A DNA stretch of 64,000 bases from CATQHW01 sp965215345 (GTDB lineage Bacteria; Spirochaetota; Spirochaetia; SZUA-6; Bin103), in NCBI GenBank assembly GCA_965215345.1, contig CBDCDL010000002.1, positions 1,240,001 to 1,304,000 of the forward strand, read 5' to 3'. A model generated the notes under the pieces. It saw only the letters and a program-made list of their open reading frames with translations. It ran no database searches and was not told the DNA's origin. A program made the translations under genes and the position numbers. Shown in pieces: positions 36,662 to 46,377 of the stretch (its first letter is position 1; each line of letters starts with the position of its first letter).

Positions 36662-38968
36662 TCAGTCCGAGCGGCTGGGGACGTGCACGACCTCGCGCGC
36701 CTTGCTGCCCTGCGCCGGGCCGACGATGCCGCGCGCCTCCATCTCCTCGACCAGGCGGGCGGCGCGGTTGTAGCCGATCTTGAGCTTGCGCTGCAGGTAC
36801 GAGGCGGACGCCTTGCCGGAGGCCAGTACGATGTCGAGCGCCTGTTCCATCATCGGATCGTCCGAGCTATCGGCGACCGGCCCCTCAAGCTCCTCTTCCT
36901 CGAACAGCACGTCCTCGTCGATGTAGTCGGGCTGGCCCAGCGTACGGACGTGGTCGGCGACCGCCTCGACCTCCTCGTCGGACAGGTAGGCGCCCTGGAT
37001 GCGGACCGGCACCGGGTCCCACGCGGACGCGAACAGCATGTCGCCGCGGCCGAGCAGCTTCTCCGCGCCGACGCCGTCGATGATGATGCGCGAGTCGAAC
37101 TTGCTGGCCACCATGAAAGCGATGCGCGACGGGATGTTGGCCTTGATCAGGCCGGTGATGACGTCGATCGAGGGCCGCTGCGTGGCCAGCACGATGTGCA
37201 TCCCGACCGCGCGCGCCATGGCCGCCAGGCGCGCCAGGGTCGATTCCAGCTCCTTGCCGGTGGTGGCCATCAGGTCGGCCAGCTCGTCGATGATGATGAC
37301 GATGTAGGGCAGCTTCCCGCCATGCTGCTTGTTCTGGCCGGCCTTGCGGTTGAAGGAGGCGATGTCGCGCACGCCCACCTCGTCGAGCAGGGAGTAGCGC
37401 CGCTCCATCTCGAACAGGCAGTACTGCAGGGCCTGGAAGGCTCGCTTGGGCTCGGTGATGACCGGGGTCAGAAGGTGTGGGATGTCGTTGTAGAACTTGA
37501 GCTCGACGATCTTGGGATCGATCAGCAGCATCCGGAGTTGCTCCGGCGTGCGAGCGCAGATCAGGGAGCAGATGATCGAGTTGACGCACACCGACTTGCC
37601 CGACCCGGTGGCGCCGGCGATCAGCAGGTGCGGAGTCTGCGCCAGGTCCATGATCTGGCACTCGCCGGCGATCCCCTGCCCGAGGGCGATGGGCAGGCTG
37701 TTCGACTTGGAGCGGAAGTCCTTGTGCGCAAGCAGCGTGCGGAAGCCGACGATGGCCCGGGTCCGGTTCGGCACCTCGATGCCGACCGCGTGCTTGCCGG
37801 GGATCGGCGCGACGATGCGCACGCGCGAGGCGGCGAGCTGCAGGGCGATGTTGTCGGCCAGGTTGACGATGGAGGAGAGCTTCACGCCCGCGGCGGGCAG
37901 GATCTCGTACATCGTGATCGCCGGCCCGCGGCTGATGCCGGTGACCTTGGCGCTGATGCGGAACTCCTGCAGCGTTTCGGTGAGCACCTCGGCATGCTGC
38001 TCTGCTTCCGCCTGCAGCTCCCGGCCGGGGCGGTTGCGGTGCTCGTCCAGCAGCCGGTCGATCGGTACGTGATAGCCGCTGTTCGCCGGCGTGTCGCGGC
38101 CGCCGGTGCGGGGGCGGCGCGACGCGGCGGGGCGCGGTCGTACGCGGGGGCGTGCTTCTTCCCCTGCCGGCTCGGAAGGAGACGGCAGAGGCGCTGGCGG
38201 CCCCTCGTCGTCGGCCGGCTCTCCGGCCAGGATCGCCGCAAACGGCTCCCGGCTCTGCAGGATCGCCGACTCGTACCGGTCGTCTTGACCGGCCTGGCCG
38301 CCCTGAACTTCCCGGTTGCCCTGAACCTCCCGGCTGCCCTGATCTGCCTGGTCGCCGGGTTCGGGGGAAGGTTCGCGCTCGGCCGCATGCTCCGCCGGCG
38401 TGCCGGGCGCCGCGTCGGGCGGCGCCAGCAGGGCCACCGGAACGCCCAGCCTGGGCGCGACACCGCTCAGCAACACGACCGCCGCTGCGGCGCTGACCAG
38501 CAGCACCAGCAGCAGCAGCACGCTGGCGGGCCGGCCCAGGGAGTCGACGAGCGCGGCCGGCAGGGGCGGCGGGTCGGTCAGGGTCAGGATGTGGGTGAGG
38601 GACGCCACGATCGGGATGATGAGCGCCGCCACCGGCAACGCCACGTGCAGGGTCGGCGCGCGCGCGTCGGCCGGCGCCCGGCCGACCGCGTAGGCCACCA
38701 CGTACAGGTAGGCGGGCACCAGGATCGCCGCCCAGCCCAGGCTGCGTATCAGGAACGCCCCCGGGGCGAGCAGCAACGCCGCTCCGGGCTGCAGGCGCAG
38801 CTGCTCCCCCGAGAACGCCTGCAGGACCGTCGACAGGCTCAGCACGCTGGCAGCCACCGCGGACGCGAGCGCCAAGACCCAGATAGGCCAGTCCGGCACC
38901 CGCTCCATCACGCCAACGCGGCCCTGCGTCCTGACGCGCTCCGGCGTCGGATCGCGCGTAGCCAACAC
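36662..38968 (-). CDS. ftsK: DNA translocase FtsK/SpoIIIE
   Basis: This protein of about 768 residues carries four hydrophobic segments in the first 170 residues, then a Pro/Glu/Gln-rich linker of about 140. The motor follows: beta-strand EILPAAGVKLSSIVNLADNIAL, Walker A GATGSGKS, Walker B IVIIIDELADLM and LATQRPSIDVITGLIKANIP. A C-terminal gamma winged helix (ASASYLQRKLKIGYNRAARLVEEME) reads the polar sequences. FtsK pumps chromosome ends toward the dif site at division. The start is GTG 38,968, or TTG 38,965 with better spacing to the GGAGG upstream. The linker contains short imperfect repeats (REVQGNREVQGGQ). It is downstream of uppP with a 92-nt gap. Confidence 0.93.
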   Translation of the reverse strand: MLATRDPTPERVRTQGRVGVMERVPDWPIWVLALASAVAASVLSLSTVLQAFSGEQLRLQPGAALLLAPGAFLIRSLGWAAILVPAYLYVVAYAVGRAPADARAPTLHVALPVAALIIPIVASLTHILTLTDPPPLPAALVDSLGRPASVLLLLVLLVSAAAAVVLLSGVAPRLGVPVALLAPPDAAPGTPAEHAAEREPSPEPGDQADQGSREVQGNREVQGGQAGQDDRYESAILQSREPFAAILAGEPADDEGPPAPLPSPSEPAGEEARPRVRPRPAASRRPRTGGRDTPANSGYHVPIDRLLDEHRNRPGRELQAEAEQHAEVLTETLQEFRISAKVTGISRGPAITMYEILPAAGVKLSSIVNLADNIALQLAASRVRIVAPIPGKHAVGIEVPNRTRAIVGFRTLLAHKDFRSKSNSLPIALGQGIAGECQIMDLAQTPHLLIAGATGSGKSVCVNSIICSLICARTPEQLRMLLIDPKIVELKFYNDIPHLLTPVITEPKRAFQALQYCLFEMERRYSLLDEVGVRDIASFNRKAGQNKQHGGKLPYIVIIIDELADLMATTGKELESTLARLAAMARAVGMHIVLATQRPSIDVITGLIKANIPSRIAFMVASKFDSRIIIDGVGAEKLLGRGDMLFASAWDPVPVRIQGAYLSDEEVEAVADHVRTLGQPDYIDEDVLFEEEELEGPVADSSDDPMMEQALDIVLASGKASASYLQRKLKIGYNRAARLVEEMEARGIVGPAQGSKAREVVHVPSRSD

Positions 38969-39060
38969 CCCTCCCTCCTCTGTATATCGGCAGGCCGGCG
39001 CTGCCGGCTGAGAACGTCTCCGGCCTGGGGGGAGCGGCCGATCGGTTCCCGTCAGAGATC

Positions 39061-39870
39061 TCAGATGGTCCGGCCGACGAGCAGACCAAAGGCGCCCAGC
39101 GGCAGCAGGTAGGCTGCGAACCAGGCCAGCCGGTCGCGGCGCAGCACCGCCAGCAGAGCGCGCAGGCAGAGCGCGCCGGTCAACAGCGCCGCCGCGAACC
39201 CGACCGCGAGCGACGTGGCGCCGGTCTCGCGGATCAGATCGCGGGCGTCGCCGAGGGTAAGCGCCAGCGCGCCCAGCACGGCCGGCACCGACACCAGGAA
39301 TGCCAGCTCGCCGGCGCGGCTGCGGTCCATCCCCCCGATCAGACAGGCCGCCACGGTGATGCCGGCGCGCGAGATGCCGGGCAGCACGGCGATCCCCTGC
39401 GCGACGCCCACGGCGATGGCCAGCCAGAGCCCGGGCTCGCCGCCGGTCGGGGACTTCCGGCGCACGCGGGTAGCAAGCAGGATCGCGGCGGTGGCGATGA
39501 ACGCGACCGAAACCGCAGTGAGGGTGCGGGCCGACGGCAGCACGAAACGGCTGACGGTCAGGCCGACGACCGCGGTAGCGGCGGTGGCGACCACGACCGC
39601 GGCGAGCAGGCGCAGGTCGTCGCGGTCGGCGGCGGCAGCGCGGCCGGTCGCCAGGAGCGCCCCGGCGTGGAGCAGCCCGGCCAGCCGCCGGCGGAACCGG
39701 TAGCAGATGACGACGAGCGTCGCGACGTGCAGCACCACGTCGAACAGCAGCGGCGGCTCGGCGATTCTCAGCCACGCGCGCGCCACCACCAGGTGGCCGG
39801 AGCTCGAGACCGGCAGAAACTCGGTCGTCCCCTGGAGCAGCCCCAGCCCGACCGCCTCGATGATGCTCAC
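39061..39870 (-). CDS. uppP: Undecaprenyl-diphosphatase
   Basis: This 269-residue integral membrane protein has the two BacA/UppP signatures: GLLQGTTEFLPVSSSGHL near the start and LPGISRAGITV around residue 155. There are about eight hydrophobic segments. It recycles undecaprenyl pyrophosphate to the monophosphate carrier for cell-wall and surface-polysaccharide synthesis, and overproduction gives bacitracin resistance. The start is GTG at 39,870, overlapping the rsmG stop by 4 nt (GTGA), so the two are coupled. Confidence 0.95.
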   Translation of the reverse strand: MSIIEAVGLGLLQGTTEFLPVSSSGHLVVARAWLRIAEPPLLFDVVLHVATLVVICYRFRRRLAGLLHAGALLATGRAAAADRDDLRLLAAVVVATAATAVVGLTVSRFVLPSARTLTAVSVAFIATAAILLATRVRRKSPTGGEPGLWLAIAVGVAQGIAVLPGISRAGITVAACLIGGMDRSRAGELAFLVSVPAVLGALALTLGDARDLIRETGATSLAVGFAAALLTGALCLRALLAVLRRDRLAWFAAYLLPLGAFGLLVGRTI

Positions 39871-40472
39871 CTTCGCGCTCCGGCATCGGCCAGTTCGACG
39901 GTCACCAGGTGGCGCTCCGCACGCAGCCCCGGCACCTGCACGGGCTCCACCGATGCCCGGTAGGGCAGCGCTCTCAGGGCCGCATCGATCGCCGCACGGG
40001 TGCCGGCGTAGACCAGCAGCCGCGGACCCAGGCGATCGCGTGCGACCGTGTTCGCCACGTCGGGCAGGGGCGCGACTGCCCTGGCGGTGACCAGGTCGAA
40101 GCGCTCACCCCGCGCGTGCGCCGCCACACGCGCGTTGCCCAGGCCGAGGTGTGCGACGACCGCGGAGAGGAACGCACGGCGCTTCTCCGAGCGTTCGATG
40201 AGGGTGAAGGTCAGCCCCGGCAGCGCGATCGCCAGGGGGATGGCCGGCAACCCGGCGCCGGATCCGAAGTCCGCGACCGCCGGGCCCATGCGGCGCACCA
40301 GCGGTACCGCTGTGAGGGCGTCCAGGACGTGGTGCCTGACGAGCTGCCCGCGGTCGGCCTTGACGAAGCCGTAGACCCGGTTCCAGCGGTCGAGCTCGTC
40401 GGCGTATGCCGCAAGAAGGTCGGCATCGGCGTCCAGGCCGAGCGCCCGCAGGCCGGCGCTCAGCGCGTCCAC
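39867..40472 (-). CDS. rsmG: 16S rRNA (guanine527-N7)-methyltransferase
   Basis: This 201-residue class I methyltransferase has the GidB/RsmG pattern: LLAAYADELDRWNRVYGFVK and HHVLDALTAVPL, then SAM-binding VADFGSGAGLPAIPLAI, FTLIERSEKRRAFL and TARAVAPLPDV. It methylates G527 of 16S rRNA; loss confers low-level streptomycin resistance. GTG at 40,472 lies 2 nt after the stop of the ABC gene, and the 3' end overlaps uppP, so all three appear in one leftward operon. Confidence 0.93.
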   Translation of the reverse strand: MDALSAGLRALGLDADADLLAAYADELDRWNRVYGFVKADRGQLVRHHVLDALTAVPLVRRMGPAVADFGSGAGLPAIPLAIALPGLTFTLIERSEKRRAFLSAVVAHLGLGNARVAAHARGERFDLVTARAVAPLPDVANTVARDRLGPRLLVYAGTRAAIDAALRALPYRASVEPVQVPGLRAERHLVTVELADAGARR

Positions 40473-40474
40473 GG

Positions 40475-42271
40475 TCAGCCGGCCACCCGCGCGCGGCGGC
40501 CGGGCGACGGCATGGCCGCTCCGACCTGTGCTTCCACCAGCGTGCGATAGCGGCTCTCGGCGGCCAGCAGTTCGGCGGCGGTGCCGGACTCGATGATGCG
40601 GCCGGCCTCCAGCACGACCACGCGGTCGGCGCGCTCGATGGTGGAGCGGCGGTGGGCGATCACCAACGCGGTGCGGCCGGACAGCAGTCGCTGCATCGCC
40701 TCCTGGATCAGGTCCTCGGTCTCGGCGTCGACGGACGAGGTGGCCTCGTCGAGAATCAGGATCGGCGCGTCCTTGAGCAGCGCGCGGGCGATCGCGATGC
40801 GCTGACGCTGACCCCCGGAGAGGCGGACGCCGCGGTCGCCGACCACCGTGTCCCAGCCGTCCGGGAGCGCGCCGATGAACTCCTCGGCGTTCGCGGCGCG
40901 GGCCGCGGCCCGCAGCTCGGCGTCGCCGGCATCGGCGCGCCCGAACAGGATGTTGTCGCGCACGCTGCCATGGAACAGGAACACCTCCTGGTTGACCACC
41001 GCCACCTGCCGGCGCAGGAACGACAGGTCCAGGGTGCGCACGTCGTGGCCGCCGACCAGCAGACGGCCGGCGTCGGGGTCGTAGAAGCGCGGCACCAGGC
41101 GCGTGACCGTGGTCTTGCCGGAGCCGGTCGGTCCGGCCAGCGATACCACTTCGCCCGGCGCCAGCGCCAGGCTGATCCCGTGCAGCACGGGCGTGCCCGG
41201 ATGGTAGGAGAACGTCACCCGGTCCAGCTCCACGGAACCCTGGAACGTGGCCGGCACGACCGCGTCCGGCGGACTCTCGATGTCCGGCTCGATCGCCAGC
41301 AGCTCGTCGATGCGCCGGTAGCTGGCCAGCGCGCGGTGCAGGACCTCGCCGATGTCGGCCAGCTTCAGGAACGGCTGGTAGATGAACGTCAGGTAGGCCA
41401 GGAACAGGTACAGGTCGGCCACCTGCAGGCCGCCCCGCAGGGCGGTGGCGCCGCCGACGGCCACGGCCAGGACGACGCCCACGCCGCCGGTCATCTCCAC
41501 GATCGCGTTCGGCAGCATCGAGCGGTGCATGGCGCCGGTCATGTCGTCGCGATAGCGGCCGGCCAGCCGCGCCACGCGCCGCGCCTGCTCGGCCTCGCGG
41601 GTGAACGACTTGATCTCGCTCATTCCCTGCAGGCTGTCTTCCACCAGGGCCACCACCTGCGCGTAGCGCTCGCGCACGCGGCGCCACGTTCCACGGATGG
41701 TGCGGGTCACCAGCCAGGTCGCCAGCGCCGCCACCGGCAGCGGGCTGAGCACCACCAGGGTGAGCATGGGGTCGATGCTCAGCAGCACCACGATCATGGC
41801 CAGCGGGATGGCGACGGCCTGCGCCAGCTCGGGCACACCGTGGGCGACGAAATCCTCCAGCGATTCGACGTCGCTCACTGAGCGCGCGATCAGGGTGCCG
41901 GTACGGTTGTCGGCAAAGAAGCGATGAGAAAGTCGCTGCAGGTGACCGTAGACGCGTTGCAGCAGGTCGCTCAGCAGCGCGTAGGAGGCCTGATGGGAGG
42001 TCAGCCCGTACAGGTAGCGGGCGGCGCCACGCAGCAGGAACGCGCCCACCATGGCCGCGATGACGACCGCCAGCGAGACGCCGTCCGGCCCCGCGCCGCT
42101 GTCCGAACCGCCCGGTGCCCTGGCGATGGCGGCGATGAGGCGGCGGACGTACAGCGGCGGGATCAGCGTGGTGGCCGAGAACAGGAGGCCGCAGGCCGCC
42201 GACAGCCCGATAAGCAGCTTGTGCCCGCGGAACGCGTCGAGGACGCGCCCGGCCTGCTCCGTCTCAGCCAC
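40475..42271 (-). CDS. ABC exporter, fused membrane and ATPase domains (MsbA/MdlB type)
   Basis: This 598-residue half-transporter has six membrane segments in residues 15-320 (motif RTGTLIARSVSDVESLEDF in the first cytoplasmic loop). The ATPase follows with Walker A GPTGSGKTT, signature LSGGQRQRIAIARAL, Walker B ILILDEATSSVD and IAHRRSTIERAD. Homodimers of this type flip lipids or export drugs or peptides; nothing nearby fixes the substrate. It is first in the operon with rsmG, uppP and possibly ftsK. Confidence 0.92.
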   Translation of the reverse strand: MAETEQAGRVLDAFRGHKLLIGLSAACGLLFSATTLIPPLYVRRLIAAIARAPGGSDSGAGPDGVSLAVVIAAMVGAFLLRGAARYLYGLTSHQASYALLSDLLQRVYGHLQRLSHRFFADNRTGTLIARSVSDVESLEDFVAHGVPELAQAVAIPLAMIVVLLSIDPMLTLVVLSPLPVAALATWLVTRTIRGTWRRVRERYAQVVALVEDSLQGMSEIKSFTREAEQARRVARLAGRYRDDMTGAMHRSMLPNAIVEMTGGVGVVLAVAVGGATALRGGLQVADLYLFLAYLTFIYQPFLKLADIGEVLHRALASYRRIDELLAIEPDIESPPDAVVPATFQGSVELDRVTFSYHPGTPVLHGISLALAPGEVVSLAGPTGSGKTTVTRLVPRFYDPDAGRLLVGGHDVRTLDLSFLRRQVAVVNQEVFLFHGSVRDNILFGRADAGDAELRAAARAANAEEFIGALPDGWDTVVGDRGVRLSGGQRQRIAIARALLKDAPILILDEATSSVDAETEDLIQEAMQRLLSGRTALVIAHRRSTIERADRVVVLEAGRIIESGTAAELLAAESRYRTLVEAQVGAAMPSPGRRARVAG

Positions 42272-42372
42272 CGGTCATCAGCTACCCGGACAGTCTATCC
42301 GGCACGCGGATGTCGGGCGACGGGCTGGATGCAGACCCGCCCGGCGGACTGGCCCCACGCCGTCCGGCCCAC

Positions 42373-42378
42373 TACACT
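42373..42378 (+). promoter_or_regulatory. -10-like hexamer before the antiporter gene
   Basis: TACACT ends 12 nt before the ATG at 42,391, with no Shine-Dalgarno sequence. No convincing -35 box is seen. Confidence 0.3.
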
Positions 42379-42390
42379 TGCGCGCTTGAA

Positions 42391-44067
42391 ATGGCACTGG
42401 AGGTTCTTCTCACCCTCGGCCTCCTGGTCGTGGTGGCCAAGCTCGCCGAGGGGGTGCTCAGCCGGTTCGGACTGAGCTCGATCATCGCCTACACGGCGAC
42501 GGGCGTAGTGCTCGGCCCGGTCCTGGGGATCGCCGAGGCGACGACCGAGATTCAACTCTTCCTGGGCATCGGCATCCTGGTGCTGTTCTTCCTGGTCGGC
42601 CTGGACGAGATCGACATTCCCGGCTTCGTCGCGACGTTCTGCGGCCGCTACTTCGTGGCGGCCGTGCTGTCGGTCCTGGTGTCGCTGCTCGCGGCGCTCG
42701 TCGTCACGTCCGATCTCCTGGGTCTCCGCTTCGCGCTCGGACTGGATTTCACCGAGGCGCTTGCCCTGGCAGGGATCCTGTCGCTTTCGAGCCTGGGGCT
42801 GGTGGCCAAGGTGCTCGCCGACGACGGGCACCTCAAGGAGCCGATCGGCCTCAAGATGTTCACCATCGTGACGATCGCGGAGGTGATCGCCCTGCTGGTG
42901 GTCGGGTTCAGCATCGGCGGCCACCATGGCCACGGCAGCCATGACCTGTCGGCGCTGAACGTGCTGATCCTGCTGGCGCAGATCGCGGGATTCGTGGTCG
43001 TGACGTGGGTCCTGTCGGCCAGGCTCCTGCCGCCGGCGATTCTGTTTCTCCGCCGTTTCATCAGGGTGCCGGAGCTGTCGTTCGGCCTGCTGCTCGGCGG
43101 GCTCTTTCTGGTGGTGGCGGGGGCCGAGAAGATCGGTCTGCACGGCACGATCGGGGCGCTGCTGTTCGGCGCGGCGCTCTCGGGGCTGCCCGAGGGCGTG
43201 CGGCACGACATCCTGCCGGGGATGCGCAGCGCGTCAGAGGGTCTGTTCGTCCCGCTGTTCTTCGCGTCGGCCGGGCTGCAATTCGATCTGTCCTTCACGG
43301 AGATCCCGATCGGGACGATCGCGGCCCTCGTCCTGGTCCCGCTGGTGGGCAAGTTCGCAGGCTCGTTCCTGAGTACGATCGTGACCCGCATCGAGTCGCC
43401 GTTCACGCTGGCCACGGGGCTGATGTCGAAGGGCGTGGCGGAGATCGCCCTGCTGCTGGTGCTGCTGGAGGCCGGGGTGATCGAGCAGAGCGTCTTCTCG
43501 CTGTTCGTGCTGGTCATGTTCGGCTACATCCTGCTGATGCCGCAGGCGATCAGGATCTCGGTCAAGCGCGCGAAATCGGAGTACGCGCGGATGCCTCAGG
43601 CCATCCCGCCGTCCTACGTCCGGTATGCTCTTTCCGGAGTCAGGATCGGCAGCCTCCTGGACAGGACCCGAAGCTACCCGGGCTCGGCCACCACGGTGCA
43701 GAGCTTCCTGGATGACTGGATCGTACCGAACCATCGCGACTACGTGGTGGTCGACGGCGGCGAGGTGGCGGGGATCGTGCCGATGTCCAAGGTACGATCC
43801 GTTCCCGTGAACGCGCGGGCGACGACGACGCTGCGGGATCTGCTGCGAGAACGGACGCCGCATGCCGAGCCCGACGAGTTGATCGTCGACGTCATGGATC
43901 GGATGACGAGCAACTCGACAACCGTGATCCCGGTCATGGACGGGGACTCGGGACTGTTCCTGGGCACCCTGGCACGTCATGATGTCATGGACTTGGTCGC
44001 CCTGATGGAAGAGATCAAGGAGGAAGAGAAGTCGATGGGCGCCGCAAGAGAGACGGCTGACGCATGA
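42391..44067 (+). CDS. Monovalent cation:proton antiporter, CPA2 family, with C-terminal CBS-like region
   Basis: This 558-residue protein starts directly with a membrane segment (MALEVLLTLGLLVVVAKLAE) and has about 12 hydrophobic segments. Typical CPA2/KefB-like motifs are GVVLGPVLG, VGLDEIDI, SLSSLGLVAKVLAD and FFASAGLQFD. From about residue 430 it has a soluble tail resembling paired CBS motifs (YVVVDGGEVAGIVPMSKV and STTVIPVMDGDSGLFLGTL), which usually sense nucleotides. It probably exchanges K+ or Na+ for H+. A His-rich loop (GGHHGHGSHD, about residue 175) is notable. Confidence 0.88.
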   Translation: MALEVLLTLGLLVVVAKLAEGVLSRFGLSSIIAYTATGVVLGPVLGIAEATTEIQLFLGIGILVLFFLVGLDEIDIPGFVATFCGRYFVAAVLSVLVSLLAALVVTSDLLGLRFALGLDFTEALALAGILSLSSLGLVAKVLADDGHLKEPIGLKMFTIVTIAEVIALLVVGFSIGGHHGHGSHDLSALNVLILLAQIAGFVVVTWVLSARLLPPAILFLRRFIRVPELSFGLLLGGLFLVVAGAEKIGLHGTIGALLFGAALSGLPEGVRHDILPGMRSASEGLFVPLFFASAGLQFDLSFTEIPIGTIAALVLVPLVGKFAGSFLSTIVTRIESPFTLATGLMSKGVAEIALLLVLLEAGVIEQSVFSLFVLVMFGYILLMPQAIRISVKRAKSEYARMPQAIPPSYVRYALSGVRIGSLLDRTRSYPGSATTVQSFLDDWIVPNHRDYVVVDGGEVAGIVPMSKVRSVPVNARATTTLRDLLRERTPHAEPDELIVDVMDRMTSNSTTVIPVMDGDSGLFLGTLARHDVMDLVALMEEIKEEEKSMGAARETADA

Positions 44068-44081
44068 AGGTCCCCTAACCC

Positions 44082-44110
44082 CTGACACAAACTCGCTCGA
44101 CCTGTACAAT
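44082..44110 (+). promoter_or_regulatory. Candidate promoter of the coiled-coil gene
   Basis: CTGACA at 44,082-44,087 and TACAAT at 44,105-44,110 are 17 nt apart. The ATG at 44,122 follows after 11 nt, leaving a leader of only a few bases. Confidence 0.5.
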
Positions 44111-44121
44111 GGAAATGGAAA

Positions 44122-44577
44122 ATGGAAAGGGTGGACGACATCGATCTGCAGGGCCTTGATCCGGCGACGGCGCGGGAGGTGGTCGCCGGCTATCTCCGCT
44201 CGTCGCGGGAGCTGCGGGGACAGATGCGATCCGCCCGCGAGCAGGAAGAGCTCTGGCAGAAGCGTACGCTGCTGGCCCGGCAGGCCGGCGACCTCGAGCT
44301 GGAGCAGCGGGCACAACGCAGGCTGAAGGAGGCGCGCGAGACCAGCGGGAGGCTGAGCGCGGAGGATTTCGAGCTGTCGGTTGTCATCGATCGGCTGAAG
44401 GCGGAGTTACAGAGGCTGCGTGCCGCGCCGGAGCTTTCCGGCATCGACGCGGACCAGCTCCTCACCGACCTCCGCTCGATCGCCGGGGAGCCGGATGCGA
44501 CCGCGGAAGCGTTACAGGAACTGCAGACGGAGCGCGAGCTTCGCGAGCTGAAGCGCAGGCTCGAAGCCGAACCCTGA
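44122..44577 (+). CDS. Small coiled-coil protein of unknown function
   Basis: This 151-residue, strongly charged protein is almost entirely helical, with heptad-like patterning in REQEELWQKRTLLARQAG and ELQTERELRELKRRLEAE. It has no signal peptide, membrane segment or Cys. I do not recognise a family; parts recall PspA-like or septum-associated coiled coils, but no diagnostic motif is present. The promoter-like sequence just upstream and the clean codon pattern argue that it is real. It follows the antiporter gene by 54 nt. Confidence 0.6.
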   Translation: MERVDDIDLQGLDPATAREVVAGYLRSSRELRGQMRSAREQEELWQKRTLLARQAGDLELEQRAQRRLKEARETSGRLSAEDFELSVVIDRLKAELQRLRAAPELSGIDADQLLTDLRSIAGEPDATAEALQELQTERELRELKRRLEAEP

Positions 44578-44684
44578 CCCGGGTCCGCTTTGATCGGCCG
44601 ACGCTGGCTCCTGATCGATTCGAGAGACCGCTGTGCACACGAATTGGAGCGTCACGGTTATGATCAGTTTCACGGACTGCGGCG

Positions 44685-45260
44685 ATGCCGAGAAGTAAGC
44701 AGTTCGAACCCGAGCAGGCGCTGAGCAGCGCGATGAGCGCCTTCTGGCGTCACGGCTACGATGCGACCTCCATGGAGGACCTGATGGACTGTATGGCTAT
44801 CGGCCGGGCGAGCATCTACAACGCGTTCGGGAACAAGCGCGCGCTGTTCCTCTCCGCCCTGGAGTACTACGTATACAACGGAGGAGCGCTCCGGGGCGTA
44901 CGCCTGCCCGATTCCCCCAGGCTGGCGATCGTGACCGCGTTCAGGACCATCGTCGAACGGGCGGTGACCGGCGAGTCGTGCGACGGGTGCCTGGTGGTCA
45001 ATACGGCGCTCGAGCTCGCGCCGCATGACGAGGAGATCGCGCAGATCGTGAGCGGGATATTCGTGCAGCAGGAGGCGCTGTTTCGTACCTATCTGGAGCG
45101 GGCCATGGCCTGTGGTGAAGTCCCGCAGACCCTGGACCCGTCGCGCACCGCGCAGACGCTGCTGGCCCTGTCCATCGCGGTGCTGGTGCTCGCCCGCAGC
45201 CGGCCGGATGAGCCGTTGCTGCGATCGATCGAGCACCAGGTCCAGGCGCTGTTGGGATAG
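44685..45260 (+). CDS. TetR-family transcriptional regulator (first of two paralogues)
   Basis: This 191-residue protein has an N-terminal TetR helix-turn-helix (ALSSAMSAFWRHGYDATSMEDLMDCMAIGRASIYNAFGNK pattern, residues about 10-50). The ligand domain has CDGCLVVNTALELAPHDEEI, typical of the AcrR/YcdC-like subgroup that often responds to reactive or toxic compounds. It is close in organisation to the second TetR protein at 54,163-54,780. The convergent neighbour is the deacylase gene. ATG at 44,685 has no obvious Shine-Dalgarno sequence. Confidence 0.87.
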   Translation: MPRSKQFEPEQALSSAMSAFWRHGYDATSMEDLMDCMAIGRASIYNAFGNKRALFLSALEYYVYNGGALRGVRLPDSPRLAIVTAFRTIVERAVTGESCDGCLVVNTALELAPHDEEIAQIVSGIFVQQEALFRTYLERAMACGEVPQTLDPSRTAQTLLALSIAVLVLARSRPDEPLLRSIEHQVQALLG

Positions 45261-45340
45261 TAGTACTTCTGCCAGAGCCGAGGCGCCGGCGACGTCATGG
45301 CTGAAGGGCGTGTCGACGATGGCCTGCCTGGACCGGACCA

Positions 45341-46366
45341 TCACTCGAGAATGCTCGGATCGACGTCGTGGGCGATGCAGGCGACGCAGTCGCCCTGGCC
45401 GACGAGGGAGGGGCCGCGACTGCCGAGGAGAACGCCCGCCGTCAGCGCGACGACGGCAGCCGGCTCCCGGTCCGGGCGCTCGAGGAAGTGGACCTGACCG
45501 ACCTGCTCCCCGGCCGCCACACTGCTGCCCAGATCGACGACGCTCTCGTAGATCCCCGACTCGGGCGCGAAGCGGTAGTCCTGGCGGTCGAGTGACTGCA
45601 CCCAGCGCGTCGGCGGCAGGCCGAGTTCGGCTCGCGAGCGCTTCTCGCCTGCCACGACGCCGAGGTGGACCAGCACGTTGCGCAGACCTTCCTGGCTCAG
45701 CCGGTGCACCTTTGCCGGGACGGACTCGCCGCCGCCCATCTCCGTCGTGACGACGACCTTGCCCTGGCGCTCTGCCTCGACGGGCAGCAGACCGGTTCCG
45801 GCGATGTCGGTGTAGAGCAAGGCGAAATCCGTGTTGTACGCCTCCGCCGCGGCCACCATCTTTCGGCGTTGATCACGGTCCGGCACCACGTGCATGTGAG
45901 CGCACGGATAGAAGTCGAAGCTGCGCCCACCGGTGTGCAGGTCGATGACGACGTCCGCCATGGGGAAGAGGTGGGTAGTCACGTAGTGCGCCAGCATCTC
46001 CGAAACGGAGCCGGTCGGATCGCCGGGGAAGCAGCGGTTGAAGTTCTTCCCGTCCAGAGGTGAGAGGCGTGCGGCGGCCTTCGACGCGGGCACGCTGAGC
46101 GCCGGGATCATGATGAGCCGGCCTCGGACAACCTCGAGTGGCAGCTCCCGACAGAGCCTCAGGATCGCGACCTGGCCCGGATACTCGTCGCCGTGGTTTC
46201 CTGCGATGAGCAGGACGGTCGGGCCCTCACCAGCGGCGAGCACCGCTATCGGGACCTGCAGGTTGGCCCAGCCGCCGAGGTTGTGCGAGTAGGGAACTGC
46301 GAGGTGACCGATCTGCTTGCCGGACTTCTCGTAGTCGACGGTCGCGCCGATCTGCGTGGGTTCCAT
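45341..46366 (-). CDS. Succinylglutamate desuccinylase/aspartoacylase-family deacylase, DoeB-like
   Basis: This 341-residue M14-type zinc hydrolase has zinc ligands in GNHGDEYPGQ (His and Glu) and VIDLHTGG (His). A catalytic Glu is likely in VVVTTEMGGGES. Overall order and length fit the AstE/AspA family branch containing DoeB, which removes the acetyl group from N-acetyl-diaminobutyrate in ectoine breakdown. No other doe gene is seen here, so the substrate is open; related enzymes deacylate other amino acids. ATG at 46,366 is chosen over a TTG three codons upstream. Confidence 0.8.
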   Translation of the reverse strand: MEPTQIGATVDYEKSGKQIGHLAVPYSHNLGGWANLQVPIAVLAAGEGPTVLLIAGNHGDEYPGQVAILRLCRELPLEVVRGRLIMIPALSVPASKAAARLSPLDGKNFNRCFPGDPTGSVSEMLAHYVTTHLFPMADVVIDLHTGGRSFDFYPCAHMHVVPDRDQRRKMVAAAEAYNTDFALLYTDIAGTGLLPVEAERQGKVVVTTEMGGGESVPAKVHRLSQEGLRNVLVHLGVVAGEKRSRAELGLPPTRWVQSLDRQDYRFAPESGIYESVVDLGSSVAAGEQVGQVHFLERPDREPAAVVALTAGVLLGSRGPSLVGQGDCVACIAHDVDPSILE

Positions 46367-46377
46367 TGCTCGCAATC

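Noticed and set aside
36131..39112. Plus-strand open frame of 993 codons opposite ftsK
   Set aside because: It lies antisense to a clear ftsK gene, overlaps the real thioesterase in another frame, and its translation is compositionally typical of a shadow.
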